DNA of 64,000 bases. It comes from JANNUT01 sp046331425. GTDB taxonomy: Bacteria > Acidobacteriota > Polarisedimenticolia > J045. Shown here in pieces: positions 27,814 through 35,367 of the stretch. Each line of letters begins with the position of its first letter. Position 1 is the first letter of the stretch. The notes below the pieces were generated by a model. That model did not search any database and was not told the DNA's origin. It saw only the letters and a program-made list of their open reading frames with translations. Location: assembly GCA_046331425.1 (NCBI GenBank), contig JAXLQU010000008.1, positions 62,001 through 126,000 on the forward strand, written 5' to 3'. The position numbers were made by a program, and so were the translations under genes.

Positions 27814-29754
27814 GTGATACCGCCCAAACCGCACATCACCGCCAGCGCGTCGATCCGATCATTGGATGACTATCGCGCGTTGTATCGCCGCTCGATCGAC
27901 GACCCCGAAGGTTTCTGGCGCGAGCAGGCAGAACGACTCACCTGGCAGCATCCGCCGCAGTTGGTGATGGACTCGGACATGCACGAGGTCGACTTCGCCT
28001 GGTATGGCGGAGGCCGGTTGAATGCCTGCGTCAACTGCGTCGATCGACATCTCGTCACCCAACCCGACAAGCACGCCATCCTGTGGGTTGGAGACGAACC
28101 CGAGGACTACCGCTTCATCACCTATCGCGAGCTCAAGCACATGGTGGCGCGGATCGCCAACGTCCTGCTCGCGCACGGCGTGACACGCGGCGATCGCGTC
28201 GCGCTTTACATGCCGATGATTCCCGAACTCCCCGCCGCGATGTTGGCGTGCGCGCGAATCGGCGCGGTGCATTCGGTGGTGTTTGCAGGTTTCTCCGCCG
28301 AGTCGTTGCGCGGACGAATCGTCGATGCGGGCGCCAAGCTGGTGATCACCGCGAACGAAGGGGTGCGGGGCGGCAAGAAGATCCCGCTGAAGACCACGGT
28401 CGATCGCGCCGTCGATGGGTTGAGCTTCGTCTCGTCGGTGCTCGTCGCTCGACGCACCGAGTTCGAGCCCCCGATGCAGCCGGGTCGCGATCACTGGCTG
28501 GAAAGCGAGATGGCTCGGCAACGATCCACCTGCCCCGCCGAGTGGATGCATGCCGAATCGCCGCTCTTCACGTTGTATACGTCCGGCTCCACCGGCAAAC
28601 CGAAAGGGGTCTTGCACACCACCGGCGGCTACCTCACGTACGCAGCGATGACGCACAGCTTGGTGTTCGACTTGCGTCCCGACGATGTGTTTTTCTGCGC
28701 TGCCGATATCGGATGGATCACGGGGCACAGCTACATCGTCTATGGCCCGTTGGCCAATGGCGCGACCACCGTCATGTTCGAGTCGATCCCCACCTATCCC
28801 GATCCGGGGCGTTACTGGAAGATCGTCGACGATCTGAAGGTAAACGTGTTCTACACCGCGCCCACCGCGCTGCGTGCGATCGCCCGTGAGGGGAACGATT
28901 GGGTCAAGAAGTACTCGCGCGAATCACTGCGCGTGTTGGGTTCGGTAGGTGAACCGATCAACCCGGAGATCTGGAACTGGTACCACGATGTCGTTGGCAG
29001 CTCGCGCTGCGCCGTGGTCGATACGTGGTGGCAGACCGAAACCGGCGGGATATTGATCACTCCGCTGCCGGGTGCGACGCCGTGCAAACCGGGCTCCGCC
29101 ACGCTCCCCTTCTTCGGCATCGAACCGGTTTTGGTCAACGATCAAGGGGTTGAGCTGCATGGCAACGGGGTGGCCGGCAACCTCTGCTTGCGGCGCTCCT
29201 GGCCGGGCCAAGCGCGCACGATCTACGGCGATCACTCGCGGTTTCGCGACACCTACTTCACGCAGTATCCGGGGCTTTACTTCACCGGTGACGGTTGTCG
29301 CCGAGATGAGGATGGCTACTACTGGATCACCGGACGTGTCGACGATGTGCTCAACGTGGCCGGTCACCGGCTGGGCACTGCAGAGATCGAGAGCGCGTTG
29401 GTAGCGCACGCCGCCGTGGCCGAGGCGGCTGTCATCGGGTACCCGCACGACATCAAGGGCACGGGGATCTACGCCTTCGTGATCCCCACACCGGAGTTTG
29501 AAAACAGCGAGCCGCAGGAACTGGTCGGTAGCTTGAAGGAACAGGTGCGACAGGCGATCGGCCCGATTGCGACGCCCGATCGGATCTTGATCGTTCCGGG
29601 CCTGCCCAAGACCCGCTCGGGGAAGATCATGCGACGCATCCTACGCAAAATCGGCGAGGATCAACTCGATCAACTCGGGGATGTCACCACGCTCGCCGAC
29701 CCGACCGTGGTGGAGCGAATCGTGACGGCCCACAAAGCAGCCTACGGAGCGTAG
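27814..29754 (+). CDS. acsA: acetyl-CoA synthetase (AMP-forming)
   Basis: A 646-residue acyl-adenylating enzyme, normal for Acs. GTG 27814 follows AAGGAGAG. Family features in order: FAWYGGGRLNACVNCVDRH (N-terminal Acs domain), the P-loop-like LYTSGSTGKPKGVLH, DIGWITGHSY, VDTWWQTETGG, and the C-terminal GKIMRRILRKI with catalytic lysine K604 (the usual regulatory acetylation site). It activates acetate to acetyl-CoA through acetyl-AMP. A propionyl preference cannot be excluded from sequence alone. The next gene begins 3 bp after its stop, so the two are co-transcribed. Confidence 0.93.
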   Translation: MIPPKPHITASASIRSLDDYRALYRRSIDDPEGFWREQAERLTWQHPPQLVMDSDMHEVDFAWYGGGRLNACVNCVDRHLVTQPDKHAILWVGDEPEDYRFITYRELKHMVARIANVLLAHGVTRGDRVALYMPMIPELPAAMLACARIGAVHSVVFAGFSAESLRGRIVDAGAKLVITANEGVRGGKKIPLKTTVDRAVDGLSFVSSVLVARRTEFEPPMQPGRDHWLESEMARQRSTCPAEWMHAESPLFTLYTSGSTGKPKGVLHTTGGYLTYAAMTHSLVFDLRPDDVFFCAADIGWITGHSYIVYGPLANGATTVMFESIPTYPDPGRYWKIVDDLKVNVFYTAPTALRAIAREGNDWVKKYSRESLRVLGSVGEPINPEIWNWYHDVVGSSRCAVVDTWWQTETGGILITPLPGATPCKPGSATLPFFGIEPVLVNDQGVELHGNGVAGNLCLRRSWPGQARTIYGDHSRFRDTYFTQYPGLYFTGDGCRRDEDGYYWITGRVDDVLNVAGHRLGTAEIESALVAHAAVAEAAVIGYPHDIKGTGIYAFVIPTPEFENSEPQELVGSLKEQVRQAIGPIATPDRILIVPGLPKTRSGKIMRRILRKIGEDQLDQLGDVTTLADPTVVERIVTAHKAAYGA

Positions 29755-29757
29755 CGG

Positions 29758-30432
29758 ATGATTCGTCACGGACATCGTTGGTTTCTCCGAGCCGTTTTGC
29801 CGTCGCTTTCGCTAGCGGTGCTGGTTACTACTCCCGCCCAGTCAGCAGAACCGACGTTTCCACGCGATCTCCACGGTGACGTGCGTTACTTCGCCGACAA
29901 GTTGTGGCGCGTCGCGATCGTGATCGACGACTACGACATCGCCAGCAACAACGGTAAAGCCGATCACCTCTACCTGTTCTCAGCGTCAAACCCTGCCACC
30001 GGCATCAAGGGGGGCGTGATCAACGATGCCAGCATCGTGTTCGGTGACGATCGTGTGCTGCGCATCCAATCGAGCGACGGCAGCAACTCCTTGGTGTTGA
30101 GTCTTGCTCCGGCACCCGTCGTCCCCCCCGGAACGGCGCCACCACCGGGAATCTATGGCGGCATCGAACTGGTCCACTACCCGCTCTACGGTGCCGAGGC
30201 GCTGGCCACGGTTACCAGCGGCACATTCGGCTCGGGCTCACAAAGTGCGTGGAAGCCAAAACCCGAAGATCTCGCCGAAGGTGTTTCACGACTGGCCGGG
30301 ACGGTGAGCTGCGGTATCGACGGGCCGAATCGCGATTCGGGATGCGCGGTCGAGTGCGCGAGCGGATACCACGCCGCCTGTTCGGCCAACCCGCGGTACG
30401 GCCAACGCCGCTGCGTATGCCTGAAGGACTGA
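29758..30432 (+). CDS. exported protein of unknown function
   Basis: A 224-residue protein that starts 3 bp after acsA. A signal peptide (FLRAVLPSLSLAVLVTTPAQSA) is followed by a mostly beta mature domain (VRYFADKLWRVAIVIDDYD, ADHLYLFSAS, VLRIQSSDGSNSLVLSLAP). The C-terminal 40 residues hold six Cys (VSCGIDG, DSGCAVEC, HAACS, RRCVCLKD), likely disulfide-bonded. No family is recognised. Its 3' end overlaps the start of the DCC-family gene by 16 bp, so translation of the two may be coupled. Confidence 0.7.
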   Translation: MIRHGHRWFLRAVLPSLSLAVLVTTPAQSAEPTFPRDLHGDVRYFADKLWRVAIVIDDYDIASNNGKADHLYLFSASNPATGIKGGVINDASIVFGDDRVLRIQSSDGSNSLVLSLAPAPVVPPGTAPPPGIYGGIELVHYPLYGAEALATVTSGTFGSGSQSAWKPKPEDLAEGVSRLAGTVSCGIDGPNRDSGCAVECASGYHAACSANPRYGQRRCVCLKD

Positions 30433-30854
30433 GCCCACAACTGCCGGTTCGGCATGCGATCGTGTTCTACGACGGTGACTGTGGCGTTTGTCATCGCTTG
30501 GTTTCGTTTTTGGTAAGGCGCGATCATGACGGCTCGCGATTTCGCTTCGCGCCGCTTCAGGGTGAGACGTTCGCGAGCGTGGTGCCCGCCGATGCGCGCC
30601 GCGCATTCGCCGATTCGGTGGTGCTCTGGATGCCTGATGGTTCGACTTATCAGCGCTGGCAAGCATCGCATCGGATGCTGCGGTTGTTGGGCGGTTTCTG
30701 GAGCGCGATCGCAGCACTGCTGCGGCTCGTGCCGATCTCGCTCGGCGACAGGATCTACGACGCCCTCGCCGCACGCCGCAGCCGTTGGTTCGTCACACCG
30801 AGCAACTCATGCCCCTCGCTTCCTGACTCTCTGCGCGGCCGCTTTCTCCCCTAG
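30417..30854 (+). CDS. DCC-family (DUF393) thiol-disulfide oxidoreductase-like protein
   Basis: A 145-residue protein beginning MPEGLSPQLPVRHAIVFYDG. The DCC signature is clear: VFYDGDCGVCHRLVSF, with C22 and C25 as the redox pair. FRFAPLQGE, DSVVLW and the ISLGDRIYDALAARRSR region also fit the family. Members are small thioredoxin-fold proteins of poorly known role. ATG 30417 is chosen because it places the DGDC motif at the normal distance from the N-terminus; longer upstream frames only overlap the preceding gene. Confidence 0.85.
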   Translation: MPEGLSPQLPVRHAIVFYDGDCGVCHRLVSFLVRRDHDGSRFRFAPLQGETFASVVPADARRAFADSVVLWMPDGSTYQRWQASHRMLRLLGGFWSAIAALLRLVPISLGDRIYDALAARRSRWFVTPSNSCPSLPDSLRGRFLP

Positions 30855-30957
30855 CTCACCCGCGCATCCACCCTGACGCGCTCGTGACCAATCGGCCTTG
30901 ACACCGTGACGACCTCGGCCGAGGCTTTGCGGCCTTACTAGCCCAGGGAGTCTCTCG

Positions 30958-32007
30958 ATGCGTCAGCCTGTCATTCTGATCACCGGTGCGAGCGGCGAAA
31001 TCGGCCATGCATTGGCCACACGACTCAAAGCCGCGCAGAAGAATCCGATCGTCAGCCTCGACCTCAAACCGCTGCCCGATGACACCGCCAAGTTGGTAGC
31101 GCGCGGCATCCTGGGTTCGATCTTGGACAAAAACTTGCTCGATGGAATCCTGGCCGAGTTCGAGGTGGATGCGATCTACCACCTCGCCGCGTTGCTTTCC
31201 ACGCGCGGCGAGTTCACGCCGGTGACAGCGCACCAGGTCAACGTCGAGGGCACGCTCAACTTGCTGGAGTTCGCCCAGCAGCAGGCGCGCAGCCACGGGC
31301 GTGTCGTGCAGTTTTTCTATCCCAGCTCGATCGCCGCGCATGGCCTGCCCGATCGCGAGACCAAGGACCGCGCGGGCAAGATCGCCGAGGACAGTTACAC
31401 CACGCCGCGCACGATGTACGGCTGCAACAAGCTCTACACCGAACAGATCGGTCGCTACTACTCGCTTTACTACAAGCAACTCGATGCCGTCGATCAATCG
31501 GGGCGCGTCGATTTTCGCTGCATCCGTTTCCCCGGGCTGATCAGCGCCGAAACCGTGCCCTCGGGAGGCACCAGCGACTACGGACCGGAGATGATCCATG
31601 CGGCAGCGCAGGGCAAGCCGTACGCCTGCTTCGTGCGCCCCGATGCGCGCATTCCGTTCATGGCGATGCCCGACGCCGTGGATGCGATCTTCGCGCTGAT
31701 GGGATCGCCGCGATCCGCACTGTCACGCACGGTCTACAACATCACGGCGTTCAACCCCTCGGCGCAGGAGTTCCGCGAAATGACATTGCGGTACTTCCCC
31801 GGCGCCGAAATCACGTTTCATGTCGACGAGAAGCGTCAGGCGATCGTCGACTCCTGGCCGGCCGACGTAGATGACGCGGCCGCCCGCCGCGATTGGGGCT
31901 TGGCCCCGCACTACGACTTGGAGAAGGCGTTCGAGGCGTATCTGGTGCCGGCGATTCGCGAGCGCTACGGGTCGGTCGCCTCGCCCAAGCGGCGCAGCGC
32001 GGACTGA
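30958..32007 (+). CDS. NAD-dependent L-threonine 3-dehydrogenase, SDR type
   Basis: A 349-residue extended short-chain dehydrogenase. The nucleotide-binding motif is ITGASGEIG near residue 8, and the active-site pattern is FYPSSIAAHG with YGCNKLYTE (Tyr and Lys). Features specific to the epimerase-like threonine dehydrogenases are RFPGLISAETVPSGGTSDY, PYACFVRPDARIPFMAMPD and RQAIVDSWPADVDD. The enzyme oxidises threonine to 2-amino-3-ketobutyrate, which is cleaved to glycine and acetyl-CoA. It lies just upstream of another amino-acid-degrading enzyme, so this is a small amino-acid catabolic locus. General SDR annotation (UDP-glucose epimerase) would be less specific. Confidence 0.85.
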   Translation: MRQPVILITGASGEIGHALATRLKAAQKNPIVSLDLKPLPDDTAKLVARGILGSILDKNLLDGILAEFEVDAIYHLAALLSTRGEFTPVTAHQVNVEGTLNLLEFAQQQARSHGRVVQFFYPSSIAAHGLPDRETKDRAGKIAEDSYTTPRTMYGCNKLYTEQIGRYYSLYYKQLDAVDQSGRVDFRCIRFPGLISAETVPSGGTSDYGPEMIHAAAQGKPYACFVRPDARIPFMAMPDAVDAIFALMGSPRSALSRTVYNITAFNPSAQEFREMTLRYFPGAEITFHVDEKRQAIVDSWPADVDDAAARRDWGLAPHYDLEKAFEAYLVPAIRERYGSVASPKRRSAD

Positions 32008-32105
32008 ATTCGGCAGCGGTGATCGCTGGCGCCTCTCAGTTCTCGGGGCTTGGGATCTGATCTGAATCATTACCGCGGGCTCGCCGTCTGATGCACCGTG
32101 TTCGC

Positions 32106-32111
32106 CAGGAG
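32106..32111 (+). promoter_or_regulatory. Shine-Dalgarno sequence fixing the tpl start
   Basis: AGGAGG, 6 nt before GTG 32118. No such site precedes the upstream ATG at 32091, so GTG is the preferred start. Confidence 0.8.
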
Positions 32112-32117
32112 GACATA

Positions 32118-33530
32118 GTGTCGCACGACGTTCCCCGCACCATGGGTCAGCAGTTCGGTCGTCGGTCTTGGGCCGAGCCGTGGAAGATCAAGATGGTTGA
32201 ACCGCTGCAGATGACCACGCGCGAACAGCGCGAGGTTGCCCTGCGCGCAGCCGGCTACAACACCTTCTTGCTGCGTTCCGAGGATGTCTATTTGGATCTG
32301 CTCACCGACAGCGGCACCAGTGCGATGAGCGATCGGCAGTGGGCCGGCATGATGCTGGGCGACGAAGCCTATGCCGGCAGCCGCAACTTCTATCACCTGG
32401 AGGAAGCGGTCCAGAGTCACTACGGCTACAGGTACGTGGTGCCCACGCATCAGGGCCGGGGCGCCGAGCACCTGATTAGCCGCGCACAGATCACGCCCGG
32501 TCAGTACGTGCCGGGCAATATGTATTTCACGACCACGCGACTCCATCAGGAGCTGGCCGGCGGCACGTTTGTCGATGTGGTCGTCGATGAGGCGCACGAT
32601 CCGGCGAACGAAGGACCGTTCAAGGGAAACGTCGACATCGGAAAACTCGAGAGCTTGGTGCGCCGCGTGGGGGCTGGACAGATTGCCTACGTTTGCGTCG
32701 CCGGCACGGTCAACATGGCCGGTGGCCAGCCGGTCAGCATGGAGAACATCCAGGCCGTCCGGACGTTCTGCGATCGCCACGGAATCAAACTCTATTTGGA
32801 TGCGACTCGACTGGTCGAGAATGCTTTCTTCATCCAAGAGCGCGAGCCGGGGTTTCAGGCGCGCTCGATCGCGTCGATCGTCAAGGAGTTCTGCTCTCAC
32901 TCGCACGGCGCTTGGATGAGCGGCAAGAAGGACAACTTGGTCAACATCGGCGGCTGGCTGGCGGTCGACGATTGGGATCTGTTCGAAGAGCTGCGGAACA
33001 TGGTCGTTGTCTATGAGGGACTGCACACCTACGGCGGTCTGGCCGGGCGCGACATGGAGGCGATGGCGATCGGAATCTTGGAATCGATGCAAGACCAACA
33101 TGTGCGATCGCGCGTCCAGCAGGTGCGATATCTGGGTGAACTGCTGCAGGACTGGGGCGTCCCGATCGTCTTGCCGGTGGGTGGCCACGCTGTTTTCATC
33201 AACGCGCGCGAGTTTTACCCACATCTCCCGCAGGACCAGTTTCCAGCGCAAACAGTGGCGGCCGAACTCTATCTGGACTCGGGAATCCGCTCGATGGAAC
33301 GTGGCATCGTCAGCGCGGGACGCGATCCCAAGACGGGAGAAAACAACCATCCCAAACTCGAACTCACACGCCTGACCATCCCGCGGCGCGTTTACACACA
33401 AGCGCACATGGATGTCGTCGCCGAATCGGTAAAGGGGGTGTACGACGGTCGCGCCGCGGTCAGGGGACTGTCGATGACCTACGAGCCCAAGTACTTGAGG
33501 TTCTTCCAGGCCCGCTTCGAGCGGCAATAG
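32118..33530 (+). CDS. tpl: beta-eliminating lyase, most likely tyrosine phenol-lyase
   Basis: A 470-residue PLP enzyme of the tryptophanase/tyrosine phenol-lyase family. Compared from memory with Citrobacter TPL it keeps LLTDSGTSAMSDRQWAGMM, GNMYFTTTR (F137, T138), the PLP lysine in MSGKKD (K271) and YGGLAGRDMEA. The residue that separates the two activities is Arg in SMERG (R395, matching TPL Arg381), where tryptophanase has EIG; the RFF phenylalanine near the C-terminus is also present. It should split tyrosine into phenol, pyruvate and ammonia. It is 110 bp downstream of threonine dehydrogenase on the same strand. Automatic pipelines would probably call it tryptophanase. Confidence 0.85.
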   Translation: MSHDVPRTMGQQFGRRSWAEPWKIKMVEPLQMTTREQREVALRAAGYNTFLLRSEDVYLDLLTDSGTSAMSDRQWAGMMLGDEAYAGSRNFYHLEEAVQSHYGYRYVVPTHQGRGAEHLISRAQITPGQYVPGNMYFTTTRLHQELAGGTFVDVVVDEAHDPANEGPFKGNVDIGKLESLVRRVGAGQIAYVCVAGTVNMAGGQPVSMENIQAVRTFCDRHGIKLYLDATRLVENAFFIQEREPGFQARSIASIVKEFCSHSHGAWMSGKKDNLVNIGGWLAVDDWDLFEELRNMVVVYEGLHTYGGLAGRDMEAMAIGILESMQDQHVRSRVQQVRYLGELLQDWGVPIVLPVGGHAVFINAREFYPHLPQDQFPAQTVAAELYLDSGIRSMERGIVSAGRDPKTGENNHPKLELTRLTIPRRVYTQAHMDVVAESVKGVYDGRAAVRGLSMTYEPKYLRFFQARFERQ

Positions 33531-33606
33531 CAGCTCCGGCACTTTCGCTGTTGCGCGGCTCGCGAGTTGTCTAGACTTCCCGGACCGAGAGGAATGGGAG
33601 GATCTC

Positions 33607-34203
33607 ATGCAGTCGTCGAAGCGCGTTCTGTTTTTGGTCTGCTGCCTGTCGTTGATTACCTCCGTTGCCGTCGCCGCTGAAGGAACCGATCAGGCGATGG
33701 ACCCGCAGATGCAAGCATGGATGAAAGCGATCAAGCCGGGCCCCGAGCACGCCTGGCTGGCGAAGAGCGTTGGCTCCTGGAAGATGAAGATCTCGATGTG
33801 GATGGACCCCAGCCAGCCACCCCAGATCAGCGAGAGCACATCGGAAAGAACGATGGCGATGGGCGGCCGCTATCTCATCGAGAAGGTCACCGGCACCTCG
33901 ATGGGGATGCCGTTCGAAGGCATGGGCACCACCGCCTTCGACAATGTCGACAAGAAGTTCCATAGCACATGGATCGACAACTTCGGCACCGGCGTGATGA
34001 TCTCCGTTGGATCGTGCGACACCGATTTCAAGCAATGCACCTTCACCGGAACGATGAACGATCCCATGACCGGGAAATCTGTCACCGCGCGAATGGTCGA
34101 AACGCATCCCGACCCTGATCACTTCGCCTTCGACATGTACAACCCCGGCCCCGATGGCAAAGAGGTGCGCTCGATGCGGCTGGAAGCGACCCGCGTCAAG
34201 TAG
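33607..34203 (+). CDS. exported DUF1579-family protein
   Basis: A 198-residue protein with a strong GGGAGGATCTC ribosome-binding site. A signal peptide (VLFLVCCLSLITSVAVAA) precedes a beta-barrel-like domain: VGSWKMKISMWMDPSQPP, YLIEKVTGTSMGMPFEGMG, KKFHSTWIDNFGTGVM and EVRSMRLEATRVK. This matches DUF1579, exported single-domain proteins of unknown role in many Gram-negative phyla. It is monocistronic: the upstream gene ends 76 bp before it and a hairpin follows. Confidence 0.8.
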   Translation: MQSSKRVLFLVCCLSLITSVAVAAEGTDQAMDPQMQAWMKAIKPGPEHAWLAKSVGSWKMKISMWMDPSQPPQISESTSERTMAMGGRYLIEKVTGTSMGMPFEGMGTTAFDNVDKKFHSTWIDNFGTGVMISVGSCDTDFKQCTFTGTMNDPMTGKSVTARMVETHPDPDHFAFDMYNPGPDGKEVRSMRLEATRVK

Positions 34204-34208
34204 AAAAC

Positions 34209-34243
34209 CCGCGAGGGTGGCCGGTTTCGGCCATCCTCCGCGG
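34209..34243. terminator. terminator hairpin between DUF1579 gene and rodA
   Basis: A 15-bp stem with one bulge and one G-T pair: CCGCGAGGGTGGCCG (34209-34223), loop GTTT, complementary arm to 34243. On the minus strand it is followed by TTTTC, so it ends the rod-shape operon well; on the plus strand the T run is weak (TATTTC). Confidence 0.75.
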
Positions 34244-34259
34244 TATTTCGTGGACACCT
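34242..34259 (-). repeat. second solitary IS-end-like sequence
   Basis: Read on the minus strand, AGGTGTCCACGAAATACC matches the IS terminal repeat at 17 of 18 positions. It abuts the stop codon of rodA (34261) and partly overlaps the terminator. No other part of the IS is present. Confidence 0.6.
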
Positions 34260-34260
34260 A

Positions 34261-35367
34261 CTACTGGTTGACGATTCGACCTGCGCGCACCGAACCGACG
34301 AGTGCGAAGGCCAGGAAGGTCGCAACGACGGAACTGCCGCCGTAACTGAGCAGCGGCAGCGGCACACCAATCGTAGGCAAGATGCCTGTCACCATCCCGG
34401 CGTTGATGAACACCTGTCCCGTCCAGATCGCGGCGATGCCGCCGCACAGGTAGGTACCCAGCAGATCGCGCGATGTAAGTGCAGTGTCGAGCGCCCGGAA
34501 CACGAGCGACATGTAGAGTCCGAGCGTCACCACGACACCGATGAAACCGGTTTCCTCCGAAACAACCGCCAACACGAAATCGGTTTCCCGGGCTGGTAAG
34601 AACTTCAGGCCCGCCTGGCTGCCGTGAAACAACCCTTTCCCCTCGACTCCACCCGAGCCCACGGCGATCCGCGATTGCGCCATTTGATAACCCTTGCCCG
34701 AGGGGTCGCGCGAGGGGTCGAAGACCAACAGGATTCGTTCTTTCTGATACGGCTTGAGTACATAAAACCAACCGATGGGCGCCATCAACACCACCAGCAG
34801 CGCCAACACCGCCAAGACGCGAAGGCGCAGACCGGCCAACCATGCGCCGGCCAGCGCGAGCGGTACGAACGTGATAGCGGTTCCCATATCGGGCTCACCG
34901 AGAATCAGCACGACCGGTAGACCGACGATCAAGCCGAGTTTGAAAAGCCTGGTGAAATCCAGCGATCCACTCAAGCGCGCCAGGAACATCGCAACCGCGA
35001 TCGCCGTCACCACCTTCATCGGTTCGGACGGTTGCAGACTCAGCGGCCCAAGTTTGAACCAGGCCTTGTTTCCCCCGATCTTGGGGGCAATCGACTCCGG
35101 TGAGATCAGCAGCGCGCCTAGAACCAACAAGCCGCCGATGTATAACGTACGCCACCAATCGGCGACGTAGTTGTAGTCCAGTCGCTGCACCAACAGGTAC
35201 AGCACGATGCCGACCATCACGAACAGCAGTTGCTTGGCCCCCGGCCCGCCCCAGATATGGTCATAGTCCAGACGGGTTGCACTGGAGATTGCGATCACGC
35301 CGATCAGCGCGATCAAGATCAGGTGCACCAGCGTGCCGATGTCGGTCTTATCGACGAATTTGGACAT
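34261..35367 (-). CDS. rodA: rod-shape SEDS glycosyltransferase RodA
   Basis: A 368-residue polytopic protein of the SEDS family. Spans are visible throughout (LVHLILIALIGVIAISS, LLFVMVGIVLYLLVQRL, PVVLILGEPDMGTAITFVPLALAGAW). Conserved SEDS sequences include KLGPLSLQPSEPMKV, GEPDMGTA, YQMAQSRIAVGSGG, HGSQAGLKFLPARETDFVLAVVSEETGF and LPLLSYGGSS. RodA polymerises peptidoglycan glycan strands together with PBP2. Its start overlaps the PBP2 gene by 20 bp, and it is last in the five-gene operon before the terminator at 34209-34243. Confidence 0.95.
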   Translation of the reverse strand: MSKFVDKTDIGTLVHLILIALIGVIAISSATRLDYDHIWGGPGAKQLLFVMVGIVLYLLVQRLDYNYVADWWRTLYIGGLLVLGALLISPESIAPKIGGNKAWFKLGPLSLQPSEPMKVVTAIAVAMFLARLSGSLDFTRLFKLGLIVGLPVVLILGEPDMGTAITFVPLALAGAWLAGLRLRVLAVLALLVVLMAPIGWFYVLKPYQKERILLVFDPSRDPSGKGYQMAQSRIAVGSGGVEGKGLFHGSQAGLKFLPARETDFVLAVVSEETGFIGVVVTLGLYMSLVFRALDTALTSRDLLGTYLCGGIAAIWTGQVFINAGMVTGILPTIGVPLPLLSYGGSSVVATFLAFALVGSVRAGRIVNQ

